Numbered from the stretch's first letter, positions 9,180-18,883 are shown. The stretch is 64,000 nucleotides of DNA from Alicyclobacillus sp. ALC3 (GCF_028751195.1 NZ_CP066784.1:186001-250000); one strand, 5' to 3'. Translations and numbers: made by a program. Notes: a model not told the origin generated them from the letters alone.

Positions 9180-9446
9180 CTACCGGCGCAGACCCAGAGT
9201 TTGAATCAGCTCGCGGTAGCGGTTGACATCCTTCTTGCGCAGGTAGTTCAGCAGATTGCGGCGGTGGCCGATCATCTTGTACAGGCCGCGGCGGGAGTGA
9301 TGGTCCTTCTTGTGAACACGGAAGTGGTCAGTCAAGTAGCTGATCTTCTCCGTCAAGATGGCAATCTGCACCTCTGGAGAACCAGTGTCCGTTGGGTGCA
9401 CTTGGAATTTCTCCATAATCTCTTTCTTCTTCTCGTTCGTCAACAT
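9180..9446 (-). CDS. rpsO: 30S ribosomal protein S15
   Basis: Primary 16S rRNA-binding protein of the small subunit platform. The 88-residue length and the sequence blocks [16 protein letters not shown] and [20 protein letters not shown] match S15. The ATG is preceded by AAGGAGG. A strong promoter and a two-tier hairpin lie in its 5' leader, and the ribF stop overlaps the promoter, so it is transcribed independently. S15 commonly represses its own translation through a leader structure, and the hairpin listed here is a candidate. Confidence 0.97.
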   Translation of the reverse strand: MLTNEKKKEIMEKFQVHPTDTGSPEVQIAILTEKISYLTDHFRVHKKDHHSRRGLYKMIGHRRNLLNYLRKKDVNRYRELIQTLGLRR

Positions 9447-9530
9447 GATGAGTTCCTCCTTGTCATCGAAGCCTATCCCTGGTGCGGAGAAAGCGTTTGG
9501 AGGGAACGACTATCCACGCAACAGTTCATT

Positions 9531-9574
9531 GTCTCGCGCTGTACACGGACGTGTACGGCTTCGTTTCGCGAGAC
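9531..9574 (-). promoter_or_regulatory. Structured rpsO leader hairpin
   Basis: Two nested perfect stems are visible: GTCTCGCG (9531-9538) with CGCGAGAC (9567-9574), and inside it GTACACG (9541-9547) with CGTGTAC (9550-9556). The structure begins about 8-10 bases after the predicted start of the rpsO transcript and about 85 bases before the ATG. An S15 autoregulatory role is inferred from position only. No T run follows, so it is not a terminator. Confidence 0.55.
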
Positions 9575-9581
9575 GATAGAC

Positions 9582-9611
9582 ATTATAGCATACCGAGCAT
9601 CCGTTTCACAA
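9582..9611 (-). promoter_or_regulatory. Sigma-A promoter for rpsO
   Basis: TTGTGA (9606-9611) and TATAAT (9582-9587) are spaced 18 bases in the minus direction, with an extended TG before the -10 (TGCTATAAT). It lies inside the last codons of ribF. Confidence 0.75.
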
Positions 9612-10518
9612 AATCCACGTCGTGGCCAATTTGTGCTGTGAGGGCTTCGACACCGTCAAACTTCTGTTCATCCCGAACACGGCGCAGAAACGAGACACGC
9701 AAAGGTTGCCCGTATAAGTCCCCTGAGAACCCAAACAGGTGTGCTTCCACTCGCAAATCCTGCCCGTTCACAGTTGGCCGCGTACCCACATTGACAACGC
9801 CGAACCAGTGACGGGTGTCGTCCTCCGACTGCATCTCGATCGACGCGGCGTAAACGCCGTTTTGGGGCATCACGAAGCTCTCGAGACCGCCGAGATTTGC
9901 GGTTGGAAAGCCAATCAGTCTGCCCCGCGCGTCGCCGTGCACGACGTTCCCCACGAGCGCATACGGCCGTCCAAGCAAGGCTTCTGCAGCCTCGACACGG
10001 CCAGCAGCGAGGTGACGTCGCACCTGGGAACTGCTGACTTTTACGCCGTTCTCCTCGACCGGACCGACGATGGTGACTGGAACACCAAGGTCTCCGCACA
10101 ACCGCTGTAAATCTTCGACGGTCGCTCGTCCACCCTGTCCGAAGCGGAAGTCCTCCCCGACCACAACCCGCTGCAGTTGAAGCGGTGCCAAGTGTTCGTA
10201 AACGAAGGTTTCAGCAGGTGTTGCTGCATACTCTGCCGTAAAGTGGACGTCAAAAAAGCGGTCCACACCTTGGCGCTCCAACTGGCGAAGTTTCTCGTCT
10301 CCAGGCGTTAAAAGTCGGGTGTACGCTGCGTTTCCAGTCAGGGCATAGACCGGGTGCGGCCAAAAGCTCATGACCGCAAGCCGTGCTTGGCCCAAGTCTT
10401 CGCGAGCGTGGCGCAAAATCGCCTGATGGCCAATGTGTACGCCGTCAAACTTGCCAATCGCCAGCACTAACGGCTCGTTACTCCGAGGTGGGGCACTCGT
10501 CACTGGAATCCGTTCCAT
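9583..10518 (-). CDS. ribF: Bifunctional riboflavin kinase/FAD synthetase
   Basis: Makes FMN from riboflavin and then FAD. The protein is 311 residues from the ATG at 10518. The N-terminal FMN adenylyltransferase domain has GKFDGVHIGHQAIL and SSSQVRRHLAAGRVEAA. The C-terminal kinase domain has GNVVHGDARGRLIGFPTANL followed by NGVYA and GTRPTVNG. The start ATG overlaps the truB stop (TGATG), so the two are translationally coupled. The frame stays open 20 codons further but that part lies inside truB. Confidence 0.95.
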   Translation of the reverse strand: MERIPVTSAPPRSNEPLVLAIGKFDGVHIGHQAILRHAREDLGQARLAVMSFWPHPVYALTGNAAYTRLLTPGDEKLRQLERQGVDRFFDVHFTAEYAATPAETFVYEHLAPLQLQRVVVGEDFRFGQGGRATVEDLQRLCGDLGVPVTIVGPVEENGVKVSSSQVRRHLAAGRVEAAEALLGRPYALVGNVVHGDARGRLIGFPTANLGGLESFVMPQNGVYAASIEMQSEDDTRHWFGVVNVGTRPTVNGQDLRVEAHLFGFSGDLYGQPLRVSFLRRVRDEQKFDGVEALTAQIGHDVDFVKRMLGML

Positions 10519-11501
10519 CACTGTTCCCTCTTCCAAAACACTTTTTTCGGGGCGACAGTCAACTCCTGCACCTGCCACGCCACCTCCGCCACCGCTGCCA
10601 GTTCACTCGTGGTTTCCGAAAACACTGCGGCAGTAAGGCGTGTTCCCATCGGTCCGGCGGCAACCGTCGTCCGTTGTTCTTGCGGCAGCGATTCGCCACG
10701 TTCCCCACCTTCACCAGGCCAGAAGCGGGTCGGGATGCGCACGGTCTGCCCCATCGCCAACCGCTCGCACCAAGCATCAGGCAAACGCATCTGCGGCAAC
10801 GCATCTGCAGCCAGGGCTAGCGGCAACAGCGCAGAGTCCGGCATTGCGGTGTTCTGCCAGACATCAAGCGGCATAGCTTGTTCGACAGTAAATCGCCCAG
10901 ACCGCAAGCGTCGGAGCGCCCCGAGGTGCGCGGGCACGTCAAGCGCTTCGCCAAGGTCCCGGCAAAGTGCGCGAATATACGTACCCTTCGAGCAATCCAC
11001 CCTGAGTTGTGCAGTGGCTCGGACGCCCGCGACAAACCCCAACACCTCAATGTCGCTGACAACGACTTCGCGTACAGGCGCGTCAAAATCCTCACCTTCG
11101 CGCGCAAGTTCGTACGCTCTGCGGCCGCCAATGTGCACAGCCGAGACCCGCGGCACACGCTGTTGCAACTTGCCGATAAAACGCTGCGCGGCCGTCTCCA
11201 CATCGGTCCGGCTCAGTTTCTCTGCCGATGCCTCGCGAAGCACCCGGCCGGCCGCGTCATCCGTATCTGTCGATGCGCCGAAAACAATCGTCGCTTCGTA
11301 CACCTTGTCGTCGGCGCTCAGGTACTCCACAAGGCGACACGCATCCCCGACGCAGACGACGAGCACGCCTGTGGCATCGGGATCGAGTGTACCTGCATGG
11401 CCAACCCTGCGCGTTTGCAACACCCGGCGGACCCTGCCTACGACATCGTGCGATGTCATCCCTGTCGGCTTGTCTACGATGAGCACCCCGGATTTCGTCA
11501 T
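10518..11501 (-). CDS. truB: tRNA pseudouridine(55) synthase
   Basis: Converts U55 of the T-loop in tRNAs to pseudouridine. It is 327 residues from the ATG at 11501, four bases after nrnA. The N-terminus GVLIVDKPTGMTSHDVV and the catalytic block GHAGTLDPDATGVLVVCVG (catalytic Asp in TLDPDA) are diagnostic, and KGTYIRALCRDLG supports it. The C-terminal PUA-like part is longer than minimal and contains an unconserved Gly/Glu stretch near residues 245-270. The frame runs 46 codons upstream into nrnA and was trimmed to the ATG that matches the family N-terminus. Confidence 0.95.
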   Translation of the reverse strand: MTKSGVLIVDKPTGMTSHDVVGRVRRVLQTRRVGHAGTLDPDATGVLVVCVGDACRLVEYLSADDKVYEATIVFGASTDTDDAAGRVLREASAEKLSRTDVETAAQRFIGKLQQRVPRVSAVHIGGRRAYELAREGEDFDAPVREVVVSDIEVLGFVAGVRATAQLRVDCSKGTYIRALCRDLGEALDVPAHLGALRRLRSGRFTVEQAMPLDVWQNTAMPDSALLPLALAADALPQMRLPDAWCERLAMGQTVRIPTRFWPGEGGERGESLPQEQRTTVAAGPMGTRLTAAVFSETTSELAAVAEVAWQVQELTVAPKKVFWKREQ

Positions 11502-11505
11502 CGCT

Positions 11506-12501
11506 TCAAGCCTGTGCAAGTGCAACTTCGACTTGCTGCACAACTGCGTCCATAGCGGCATCGAGGTCCATTGGCAGAACGCAGCCCGCGGCCCGCGCAT
11601 GACCACCTCCGCCAAATGACTGAGCGATGTGGGAGACATCCACTCGGAACTTGGAACGAAGCGAAACTTTCACTTTCCCGTCGACGGTCTCGCGGAACAA
11701 CATCCCCACTTCAACCGTGTCAATGCTGCGCGCGAACTCCACAAGCCCTTCTGCATCATCGTCAACAGCTCCAGCTCCATCCAGCATACCGCGCGTGATG
11801 TAGAGTGCCGAGTACTGCCCATCTGCGGAAACTGCCAGATTTGCCAGAGCCATCTGCATTAAATGCACCTGCTCCCAGGTCCGGGACTGGAGCGCAGGTT
11901 CCGCTATGTCGTATGGCCGCACCCCTGACGCAAGCAAAGCAGCAGCGATTTGGTGCACATCGCGGGTGGTGCTCGGATAGGCGAAACCGCCTGTGTCTGT
12001 GAGAATACCTGTGTACAGACACTTCGCGAGGTCGACCTCGAGCGGCACGGACAAACCGCAGGCCACGTGATAAATCAGTTCGCATGTCGCTGCAGCTGCG
12101 GCATCCACCCACACCGCGGAGCCGTAGTGAGGGTTGGTTTTGTGGTGGTCGATATTTACGAATTGCGCCCCGTCGGCGAACGCGTCTGAGACCAGCCGGA
12201 AACGCGCTGGGTCGGCGCAATCGACAGCCACGATGTGGCTATAACGCCTCGTTACCGGGTCCGTGACGACATCTGCGCGTTCGAACATTGGCAAGTAATC
12301 AAAACGCTTTGGCAACGGTTCACTAACTAAAAACGCCCACTGTTTGCCCAGTGCCTCGAGAATGTGCGCGATGGCGAGAGAACTCCCGATTGCATCTCCG
12401 TCCGGATTTTCATGCGTGACAATCAGCCACTCATCTGCGCTTTGAAGGGCGCCAGTGACCACATCGAGACCTGCGCGGTCTCGCGGTGCCGGTTCCCACA
12501 T
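11506..12501 (-). CDS. nrnA: DHH-family nanoRNase / pAp phosphatase
   Basis: DHH/DHHA1 phosphoesterase that degrades oligoribonucleotides of 2-5 nucleotides and may hydrolyse pAp. Motifs in order: THENPDGDAIGSSLA, VAVDCADPARF, the DHH motif NIDHHKTN (near residue 104), LYTGILTDTGGF, and C-terminal FGGGGHARAAG of DHHA1. The chosen ATG (331 residues) follows GAAAGGGGG. An in-frame TTG immediately before it and an ATG 11 codons upstream are alternatives. It sits between rbfA and truB, an arrangement common in many Bacillota but not B. subtilis. Confidence 0.92.
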   Translation of the reverse strand: MWEPAPRDRAGLDVVTGALQSADEWLIVTHENPDGDAIGSSLAIAHILEALGKQWAFLVSEPLPKRFDYLPMFERADVVTDPVTRRYSHIVAVDCADPARFRLVSDAFADGAQFVNIDHHKTNPHYGSAVWVDAAAAATCELIYHVACGLSVPLEVDLAKCLYTGILTDTGGFAYPSTTRDVHQIAAALLASGVRPYDIAEPALQSRTWEQVHLMQMALANLAVSADGQYSALYITRGMLDGAGAVDDDAEGLVEFARSIDTVEVGMLFRETVDGKVKVSLRSKFRVDVSHIAQSFGGGGHARAAGCVLPMDLDAAMDAVVQQVEVALAQA

Positions 12502-12558
12502 CAAGAACGTGATCCCCCTTTCGTTCCACTCCATTGCATATGTATCGGCAAAACGAAG

Positions 12559-12595
12559 CACGGCCCCGCCCCAAAGATTCAGGACGGGGCTCGTG
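12559..12595 (-). terminator. GC-rich hairpin between rbfA and nrnA
   Basis: A 10-bp stem with a single bulge (12559-12568 with 12585-12595) has a 16-base loop and is followed in the minus direction by CTTCGTTTTG. It could be a weak terminator or attenuator trimming read-through from rbfA into nrnA. The T run is interrupted, so the call is tentative. Confidence 0.4.
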
Positions 12596-12602
12596 TCGAC
12601 AA

Positions 12603-12977
12603 TTACTCTTGCGGCTCGTCTCTGCGCGCGCCACTTTGGTCGTGCAGTTCGCGCAAAACCGACTCAATGTGCGCACTGTACTCGCTTGACTCGTCAAGAC
12701 GGAAAACCAGTTCCGGCGCCACCCGCATGCGCAGTCGCCGGCTCACTTCGCCACGGATAAATCCAACCGCGCGCTCCAGAGCCTTAAGCGTCTGCTCCTT
12801 TTCCGTACTGTCACCGTACACGCTGACGAACACCTTGGCATGCTGCAAGTCACCAGCCACTTCGACACGTGTAACGGTTGCGAAGCCAATCCTCGGGTCC
12901 TTCACGCCGGTGCGCATCAAATCCGCAATTTCCTTCTTCATCTGTTCGGCCACACGAGCCGTCCGTATGCGCGCCAT
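12603..12977 (-). CDS. rbfA: Ribosome-binding factor A
   Basis: KH-fold factor required for late 30S maturation and 16S 5' end processing. It has 124 residues from the ATG at 12977, which follows GGGGGTG. The frame is open 16 codons upstream, but the family N-terminus (RTARVAEQMKKEIADL) begins at this ATG. Conserved segments are DPRIGFATVTRVEVAGDLQHA and ELVFRLDESSEYSAHIE. It follows infB by 69 bases, and no ylxP gene lies between as it does in B. subtilis. Confidence 0.95.
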   Translation of the reverse strand: MARIRTARVAEQMKKEIADLMRTGVKDPRIGFATVTRVEVAGDLQHAKVFVSVYGDSTEKEQTLKALERAVGFIRGEVSRRLRMRVAPELVFRLDESSEYSAHIESVLRELHDQSGARRDEPQE

Positions 12978-13046
12978 TTGAACACCCCCGGTTCTCGGCT
13001 GAAACTGCGCGTTTCGTTCACGCAAACAGGTTTGAGCGAACTGTCA

Positions 13047-16000
13047 TTATTGTACCTTGACAGCCTCCATTTTAAAGACCTCAACAACGTCGCCGACTTT
13101 GACATCCGTAAAGCGTTCCAAGGTCACACCGCATTCAAAGCCAGTCTGCACTTCGCGAGCGTCGTCCTTAAACCGCTTCAAGGACTCTAAGGCTCCTTCA
13201 TACACAACCACACCGTCGCGAACTAGACGAGCCTCTGCATCGCGAACCATTTTCCCATCCGTGACATAACAGCCAGCGACTGTACCAATACGGGAAATCT
13301 TGAACACCTCACGCACCTCGGCGTGACCGAGTACCGCTTCTTTGTATTCAGGATCGAGGAGACCCTTCATAGCAGACTCGAGTTCCTCAATCGCGTTGTA
13401 GATCACGCGGTACAAACGAATGTCCACTTTCTCCGATTCCGCAGCCCGCTGCGCATTGACATCCGGACGTACGTGAAAGCCGATGATCACGGCGTTCGAC
13501 GCCGACGCGAGCGCAACGTCCGACTCCGTAATGGCCCCAGCGCCGCGGTGGATGACTTTGACGCGCACACCAGATACATCGATTTTCTCGATCGACTGTA
13601 CGAGCGCTTCAACCGACCCCTGAACGTCAGCTTTCACAATCACGTTCAGTTCCTTCATGTTGCCCTCTTGAATCTGTTTGTACAGGTCATCAAGCGTAAC
13701 GCGCGAGGTAACCTGAAGCTGTTCAACCTTTTCCCGGTTTGTCCGTTTCTGAACAAGGCTGCGTGCTGCACGCTCATCATCGTAGACGACGAACAAATCG
13801 CCAGCGCTCGGAACATCACCAAAGCCTTGGATCTCGACCGGTGTCGAAGGGCCTGCCTCTTTCACGCGCTTACCGAGGTCGTCAATCATGGCGCGCACCC
13901 GGCCATACGTGGTGCCTGCAACGACAACATCGCCGACTTTGAGCGTACCGTTTTGCACCAACACTGTTGCCACAGGACCGCGGCCCTTATCAAGTCTGGC
14001 TTCAATCACGGTACCACGTGGACGGCCGATCGGGTTCGCTTTCAACTCGCGCAAGTCAGCCACGAGCAGAACCATTTCCAAGAGTTCTTCCAAGCCTTCC
14101 CGCTTCAGCGCCGAGATGTGGGCAAACACGGTGTCGCCGCCCCAGTCTTCCGGCACTAAACCATGACCGACCAACTCCTGCTTAACGCGGTCAGGGTTTG
14201 CGTTCTCTTTGTCGATTTTGTTCACTGCGACAATAATCGGCACGTTCGCCGCCTTCGCATGGTTAATGGCTTCCACCGTCTGTGGCATCACACCATCATC
14301 AGCAGCAACAACTAAAATTGTCACATCTGTGACCTGTGCACCACGTGCCCGCATCGTGGTAAACGCTTCGTGACCAGGCGTGTCAAGGAACGTGATCTGA
14401 CGGTCGCCCACATCCACTTGGTAGGCACCAATGTGCTGCGTGATACCGCCTGCCTCACTTGCGACAACCTTGCTTTCACGGATGGCGTCAAGCAATGTCG
14501 TCTTCCCGTGGTCAACGTGACCCATAATCGTGACAACCGGCGGACGAGACTGCAACACTTCCGGCGCTTCTTCCTCGATGAGCATGTCAACGGCTTCCTC
14601 ATCAACCGGTTGTGTCACGGTCAGCGTCACGCCATACTCGCCAGCGATGAGTTCCATTGCATCTGTCTCAATCTCTTGGTTAATCGTCGCCATAATACCA
14701 AGGAAAAGCAATTTCTTGATGACCTCAGAAGGCTCGCGGCGAATCAGTTTCGCGAAGTCGCCCACAGACATCGGTCCGTCAACGGTAACCTCTTTCGGCA
14801 ATTCGATCTTGCGAACTTCATTTGATACTGCGCCACGGCCACCCCGTCGGCGGCCGCCGCGCAATTTGTTTTCGTTAAACTCTTCTTTGCGGTTGCGATC
14901 ATAATCTGGCTTGGCGCGTCCGCGGTCTTTGTTGCGCGCAGCCGTACTCGTGGGCTTGGCGCCAGCCGCCCCTGCCGCAGCCGGACGTGCTCCAGCGCCG
15001 CCGCGGTTCCCGAAGCCGCCACCTTGACCGCCACCGCTGCGAGCTCCAAAGCCGCTGCCTTGACCGCCGCCGCTGCGGGCTCCGAAGCCACTGCCTTGAC
15101 CGCCGCCACTGCGGTTCCCAAAACCGCCGCCTTGACCGCTGCCGCCACTACGGTTCCCATAGCCACCACCTTGACCGGCGCCACCGCTGCGGTTCCCGTA
15201 GCTCCCGCCTTGACCGCTGCCACCGCTGCGGTTCCCGTAGCTCCCGCCTTGACTGCCACCTGCGCCACCTGCGCTGCGGTTCCCGTAGTTGCCGCCTTGA
15301 CCGCCGCCAGCACTGCGGTTCCCGTAGTTGCCGCCTTGACTGCCACCTGCGCCACCTGCGCTGCGGTTCCCGTAGTTACCACCTTGACCGCCGCCTTGAC
15401 CGCCACCAGCGCTGCGGTTCCCGTAGTTGCCGCCTTGACCGCCGCCTTGACCGCCACCAGCGCTGCGGTTCCCGTAGCCGCCGCCTTGGCTAGAACCACC
15501 ACTGCGGTTCCCGTAACTACCACCTTGGCCAGCACCACCACTGCGGTTCCCGTAGTTGCCACCCTGACCGCCGCGATTTCCGTATCCCTCCGAAGAACGT
15601 TCGGTACTGCCAACGGGACGCGGTCCGCGATTGTCATTGCGGGAACCGTAAGAGCCTCTCTCGCCCTCAGGACGAGCAGGCCTGCCGGCACTCTGCTGAG
15701 CTGACCCTTCCACCGGGCGTGGTGTCCCTTCAGTCGCTGGACGTGCCGACTGCATCTCTTTGTTGGCCGAGCTATGCTCCACCTGCTGTGCGGCATGCGC
15801 GGTTTGCCCCACCTCTGTGCGCTGCACTTGAGCTACGTCTTCACGTGGCATTTGTGGAGCGTCTGCACGTTGCGTGTGTCCACCGTCTGCGCGTGGTGCT
15901 TGAGCAACTTCAGTGCGCGCTGTGTGTCCGGCATCCATGTGCGGAGAAGTGTTTCCTTGTCCTGACTCGACCCCGCCAACATGAGCTGCGCCCGGGCGCA

Positions 16001-16328
16001 TTTCAACGCGGGGACTTCCACTGCCGGTCCTAGTATCGGTCTGCCGGGTCTGACCTTGTTGCCGCTGCTCTTCTTGTCTGGCCAAGCGAGCCTGACGCTC
16101 CCGTTGCCGCTGCTTTTCGCGCAACTCACGTTCCACCTCGCTCGCGTGGCGTTGTGCCGCCCGTTGTTTGACATCAGAAAAAAACTGTTCCACTTTATTG
16201 ACCATCGAATCGTCCATGACGCTCATGTGATTCGCCACCGGGACATCAAGTCGATTCAAAATCGTGATAATTTCCTTGCTCGACATATTCAATTGCTTGG
16301 CATACTCATACACCCGAAGTTTCGTCAA
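13047..16328 (-). CDS. infB: Translation initiation factor IF-2 with long Gly-rich repeat region
   Basis: GTPase that brings initiator tRNA to the 30S subunit and promotes subunit joining. About 1093 residues, far longer than the 716 of B. subtilis. The start was set at a TTG ([12 protein letters not shown] matches the family N-terminus) with GGGGGTG seven bases upstream, and a GTG three codons earlier is possible. Order: IF2-N (1-50), Gln/Arg-rich linker to about 110, low-complexity tract with 15 Tyr/Phe-Gly-Asn/Ala-Arg motifs (about 246-442), second IF2-N (about 525), G domain ([11 protein letters not shown] near 600, [12 protein letters not shown]), then domains II-IV. The catalytic half is fully conventional. 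Confidence 0.97.
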   Translation of the reverse strand: MTKLRVYEYAKQLNMSSKEIITILNRLDVPVANHMSVMDDSMVNKVEQFFSDVKQRAAQRHASEVERELREKQRQRERQARLARQEEQRQQGQTRQTDTRTGSGSPRVEMRPGAAHVGGVESGQGNTSPHMDAGHTARTEVAQAPRADGGHTQRADAPQMPREDVAQVQRTEVGQTAHAAQQVEHSSANKEMQSARPATEGTPRPVEGSAQQSAGRPARPEGERGSYGSRNDNRGPRPVGSTERSSEGYGNRGGQGGNYGNRSGGAGQGGSYGNRSGGSSQGGGYGNRSAGGGQGGGQGGNYGNRSAGGGQGGGQGGNYGNRSAGGAGGSQGGNYGNRSAGGGQGGNYGNRSAGGAGGSQGGSYGNRSGGSGQGGSYGNRSGGAGQGGGYGNRSGGSGQGGGFGNRSGGGQGSGFGARSGGGQGSGFGARSGGGQGGGFGNRGGAGARPAAAGAAGAKPTSTAARNKDRGRAKPDYDRNRKEEFNENKLRGGRRRGGRGAVSNEVRKIELPKEVTVDGPMSVGDFAKLIRREPSEVIKKLLFLGIMATINQEIETDAMELIAGEYGVTLTVTQPVDEEAVDMLIEEEAPEVLQSRPPVVTIMGHVDHGKTTLLDAIRESKVVASEAGGITQHIGAYQVDVGDRQITFLDTPGHEAFTTMRARGAQVTDVTILVVAADDGVMPQTVEAINHAKAANVPIIVAVNKIDKENANPDRVKQELVGHGLVPEDWGGDTVFAHISALKREGLEELLEMVLLVADLRELKANPIGRPRGTVIEARLDKGRGPVATVLVQNGTLKVGDVVVAGTTYGRVRAMIDDLGKRVKEAGPSTPVEIQGFGDVPSAGDLFVVYDDERAARSLVQKRTNREKVEQLQVTSRVTLDDLYKQIQEGNMKELNVIVKADVQGSVEALVQSIEKIDVSGVRVKVIHRGAGAITESDVALASASNAVIIGFHVRPDVNAQRAAESEKVDIRLYRVIYNAIEELESAMKGLLDPEYKEAVLGHAEVREVFKISRIGTVAGCYVTDGKMVRDAEARLVRDGVVVYEGALESLKRFKDDAREVQTGFECGVTLERFTDVKVGDVVEVFKMEAVKVQ
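15003..15595 (-). repeat. Tandem repeat tract inside infB
   Basis: Imperfect DNA repeats of roughly 36-51 bases encode 15 copies of a core Tyr/Phe-Gly-Asn/Ala-Arg separated by Gly/Ser/Gln runs (for example [13 protein letters not shown]). All copies stay in frame. The array explains most of the extra length of this IF-2. Confidence 0.9.
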
Positions 16329-16743
16329 ACGCTTCACCCCCGCGAAATTCCCCGATACAATTTAGGATTGTCGCTGCAAACCCGGGGTCGGTTACAGCAA
16401 CCACGACAATATTTGAACGGCCGCACACACGACCTAGTTCTGAGCGAGTGAAGGTCCTGACCAGCGGAATTTTGTAGAACGCACACTTGTCACGGTACTT
16501 CTTCTCTGCGTTCGCGCCGGTATCCGCGGCAAGGAAGACAATCGCCGCTGTTCCATCACGGACCCTTTCCAACACTGCGTCACTGCCGATCACTGCCCGA
16601 CGCCCTCGAAGCGCCAAGCCGATCAACTGCAGGCAACGCTGTTCCGCTTTAGGCAGCCTTGCATCCGCCGATACAACCTGTGCCTCAATCGGCGGTTGTC
16701 CTCCGTGCCGCACCTCGTGGTGGTCTTCACTCGTGCCCTTCAT
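16306..16743 (-). CDS. ylxQ: L7Ae-family RNA-binding protein YlxQ
   Basis: Small L7Ae/L30e-fold protein expected to bind kink-turn RNA. The 145-residue product has a ~30-residue N-terminal extension before the fold, then [44 protein letters not shown] and [28 protein letters not shown]. Its ATG overlaps the ylxR stop (ATGA) and its 3' end overlaps the infB start, so translation is coupled across nusA-ylxR-ylxQ-infB. The cellular partner RNA is not known from this sequence. Confidence 0.92.
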   Translation of the reverse strand: MKGTSEDHHEVRHGGQPPIEAQVVSADARLPKAEQRCLQLIGLALRGRRAVIGSDAVLERVRDGTAAIVFLAADTGANAEKKYRDKCAFYKIPLVRTFTRSELGRVCGRSNIVVVAVTDPGFAATILNCIGEFRGGEAFDETSGV

Positions 16744-17018
16744 CCACCCGCCTCCTGTAGCTGTGCTGCCAAGTGATCGTACAAAGGAGCCGGTATGGAG
16801 GTTTTCAGGGACCGCTCAAGCGCCTTACGTTTCCTGGCCAAAGTCAAACACTCGGCCTTGGCGCAAAGATATGCCCCGCGCCCATTGCGCTTCCCAGTGG
16901 CGTCTAGTGCGATGTCGCCCTCGGGCGTCAACACCACGCGCACCAACTCGCGCTTTGGGAGCATTTGTCCACAACCGACGCATTTTCGGAGCGGGATCTT
17001 CTTTACGTGCGGTTGCAA
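16740..17018 (-). CDS. ylxR: YlxR (DUF448) RNA-binding/nucleoid-associated protein
   Basis: 92-residue DUF448 protein. CVGCGQMLPKRELVRVV near the N-terminus and GRGAYLC are the family signatures. The start is a TTG with an excellent AAGGAGGTGAG site eight bases upstream. It sits between nusA and ylxQ as in nearly all Bacillota. In B. subtilis YlxR has been linked to global transcriptional control and RNase P, roles that are not visible in the sequence itself. Confidence 0.93.
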   Translation of the reverse strand: MQPHVKKIPLRKCVGCGQMLPKRELVRVVLTPEGDIALDATGKRNGRGAYLCAKAECLTLARKRKALERSLKTSIPAPLYDHLAAQLQEAGG

Positions 17019-17071
17019 CGGGCCTCACCTCCTTCACAGATACCAACTCCGCAGCGATTCACGCACAAACC

Positions 17072-18193
17072 CTACGGTTCGCGTAACCAGTCGCTGGAGA
17101 GCGTACCCACTTCGTCGTCCTCATCAGGTTTAGCTGACATTTGGCCAAACACACCGAATTCAGCCGCCTGTGATTCACTCTTGATATCAATCTTCCACCC
17201 CGTCAGTTTCGCCGCAAGTCGGGCGTTCTGCCCTTCCTTGCCAATCGCGAGCGACAGTTGGTAGTCTGGCACAATCGTCCGAGCGACCTTTCCCTCTTCG
17301 AACGTCTGCACTTCAACGACTTTGGCAGGTGACAAGGCGTTCGCGACAAACTCCGCTGCATCCTCGCTCCACTTTACGATGTCGACCTTCTCACCGTGAA
17401 GTTCACCGACGACCGCCTGCACTCTCATGCCCCGCGCGCCTACACAGGCGCCAATCGGGTCCACTTCTGGATTGCGTGAGTGCACCGCGATCTTGGAACG
17501 ATGCCCGGCTTCTCTAGAGACAGCCTTTATTTCCACCACTCCATCGTAGATTTCGGGTACTTCCAGTTCAAAAAGACGCTTCAGGAACCCCGGATGTGTA
17601 CGCGATAGTACGACCTGCGGTCCTTTCGAAGTCCGCTCCACCCGTGTGATCAACGCCTTCACGTGGTCCCCGCTCTTGATATTATCCGTTGGCATGACTT
17701 CGTTGTGTGGCAGCACCGCCTCAGTCTCACCCAAGTCGATGTACACAACCCGCGGATCGACCCGTTGCGCGATACCTGTAACAATCTCCTCTTCGCGGTC
17801 AACGTACTTGTTGTAGACAATTGAGCGTTCCGCTTCGCGGATGCGTTGGGTGACAACCTGCTTTGCCGTCTGTGCTGCAATTCTCCCGAAGTCTCGTGGT
17901 GTCACCTCAATCTCAACAATATCGCCAACCTGATAAGTCGGACTGATGTCGAGCGCGGCATCGAGGCTGATTTCGAGGCGTGGGTCGGAGAGTTCTTCGA
18001 CCACATCCTTGCGGGCAAACACTCGGAGTTCCCCTGTATCGCGGTCAATCTGCACGCGGACGTTCGCCGCGGAATTGAAGTTGCGTTTATACCCTGAAAT
18101 CAGCGCCGCTTCAATTGCTTCAAGCAGAGTGTCTTTGTCGATGCCCTTTTCCCGCTCGAGTTGTGTCAGCGCCTCAATGAAATCTGCGTTCAT
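17072..18193 (-). CDS. nusA: Transcription termination/antitermination factor NusA
   Basis: RNA polymerase-binding elongation factor that controls pausing, termination and rRNA antitermination. The 373-residue length matches Gram-positive NusA without the C-terminal acidic repeats. Order: N-terminal RNAP-binding domain (1-130), S1 domain (VTGIAQRVDPRVVYIDLG, near 140), KH1 (IGACVGARGMRVQAVVGEL, near 250) and KH2 (LSLAIGKEGQNARLAAKLTG, near 320). The ATG follows GGGGGG-rich sequence. It is 48 bases after rimP, whose product shares the ribosome-maturation operon. Confidence 0.96.
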   Translation of the reverse strand: MNADFIEALTQLEREKGIDKDTLLEAIEAALISGYKRNFNSAANVRVQIDRDTGELRVFARKDVVEELSDPRLEISLDAALDISPTYQVGDIVEIEVTPRDFGRIAAQTAKQVVTQRIREAERSIVYNKYVDREEEIVTGIAQRVDPRVVYIDLGETEAVLPHNEVMPTDNIKSGDHVKALITRVERTSKGPQVVLSRTHPGFLKRLFELEVPEIYDGVVEIKAVSREAGHRSKIAVHSRNPEVDPIGACVGARGMRVQAVVGELHGEKVDIVKWSEDAAEFVANALSPAKVVEVQTFEEGKVARTIVPDYQLSLAIGKEGQNARLAAKLTGWKIDIKSESQAAEFGVFGQMSAKPDEDDEVGTLSSDWLREP

Positions 18194-18241
18194 GGCGCTC
18201 CGTCCCCCCTTTCATGCCAGGCCACTCCCCGGCTCACACAC

Positions 18242-18715
18242 TTAGAATTCAATTGCCAGCCGAGCAGACGCCACGGCGTCCACCGGGATGTGCACATGTT
18301 TTCGTACACCCTTTTCGCGCACTTCGAGTTCTGCACCATCTGCACCATAAGACAAAAGCACACCTTCGAACGCCTTTTGCCCATCGAGCGGTTGATACAG
18401 CGACACATGCACGTAACTGCCCACGGCCCGCTCAAAGTCGGCAGGCTTTTTCAACGGACGCTCGGCGCCGGGCGATGAAACTTCAAGGAAATACGCTGTA
18501 GGAATCGGATCGACTTCATCGAGGCGATCGGACAACTGCTCGCTGACCTTGCTGCAGTCATCAATGTCTACACCACCCGGTTTGTCGATGAAAACGCGCA
18601 GAAACCAACTACCGCCTTCCTTCTTGTACTCGACGTCCACAAGTTCAAGTTCGTGGGCCTCCAGGATGGGCAGTGTCAGTTGTTCTACGATGTCGACCAC
18701 ACGTTCCTTCGGCAC
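18242..18715 (-). CDS. rimP: Ribosome maturation factor RimP
   Basis: Needed for 30S assembly. The 157-residue protein has the N-terminal alpha/beta domain (ELELVDVEYKKEGGSWFLRVFID) and the conserved YFLEVSSPGAERPL segment, then a C-terminal SH3-like domain. The start is a GTG with GGGAGG upstream. It is the first gene of the rimP-nusA-ylxR-ylxQ-infB-rbfA-nrnA-truB-ribF operon and is preceded by a long leader with a perfect hairpin and a good promoter. Confidence 0.95.
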   Translation of the reverse strand: MPKERVVDIVEQLTLPILEAHELELVDVEYKKEGGSWFLRVFIDKPGGVDIDDCSKVSEQLSDRLDEVDPIPTAYFLEVSSPGAERPLKKPADFERAVGSYVHVSLYQPLDGQKAFEGVLLSYGADGAELEVREKGVRKHVHIPVDAVASARLAIEF

Positions 18716-18826
18716 TCGTCGTTCCTCCCTCGATCTGTGTCCGCGTGTCGCGGCACATTCGCACCCGGGTTTGTGCCCTGTCAGAGAGCGGCACCGTCGT
18801 CACGCCGTACAGGGCTGTCATAAATT

Positions 18827-18850
18827 GAAGAGTGGGTTGCCCCACTCTTC
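18827..18850 (-). promoter_or_regulatory. Perfect hairpin in rimP leader
   Basis: GAAGAGTGGG (18827-18836) and CCCACTCTTC (18841-18850) form a perfect 10-bp stem with a 4-base loop, some 30 bases after the predicted transcript start and 110 bases before rimP. The following AATTTAT is too short for a strong terminator, so this is either a weak attenuator or a stabilising 5' structure. Confidence 0.5.
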
Positions 18851-18883
18851 GCGCCACAACCTATACGAAGCTTAACCGATCAT

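Noticed and set aside
15024-15704. Long Ala/Thr-repeat ORFs antisense to infB
   Set aside because: They are frame shadows of the in-frame infB repeats. The composition follows from the GGN-rich coding strand.
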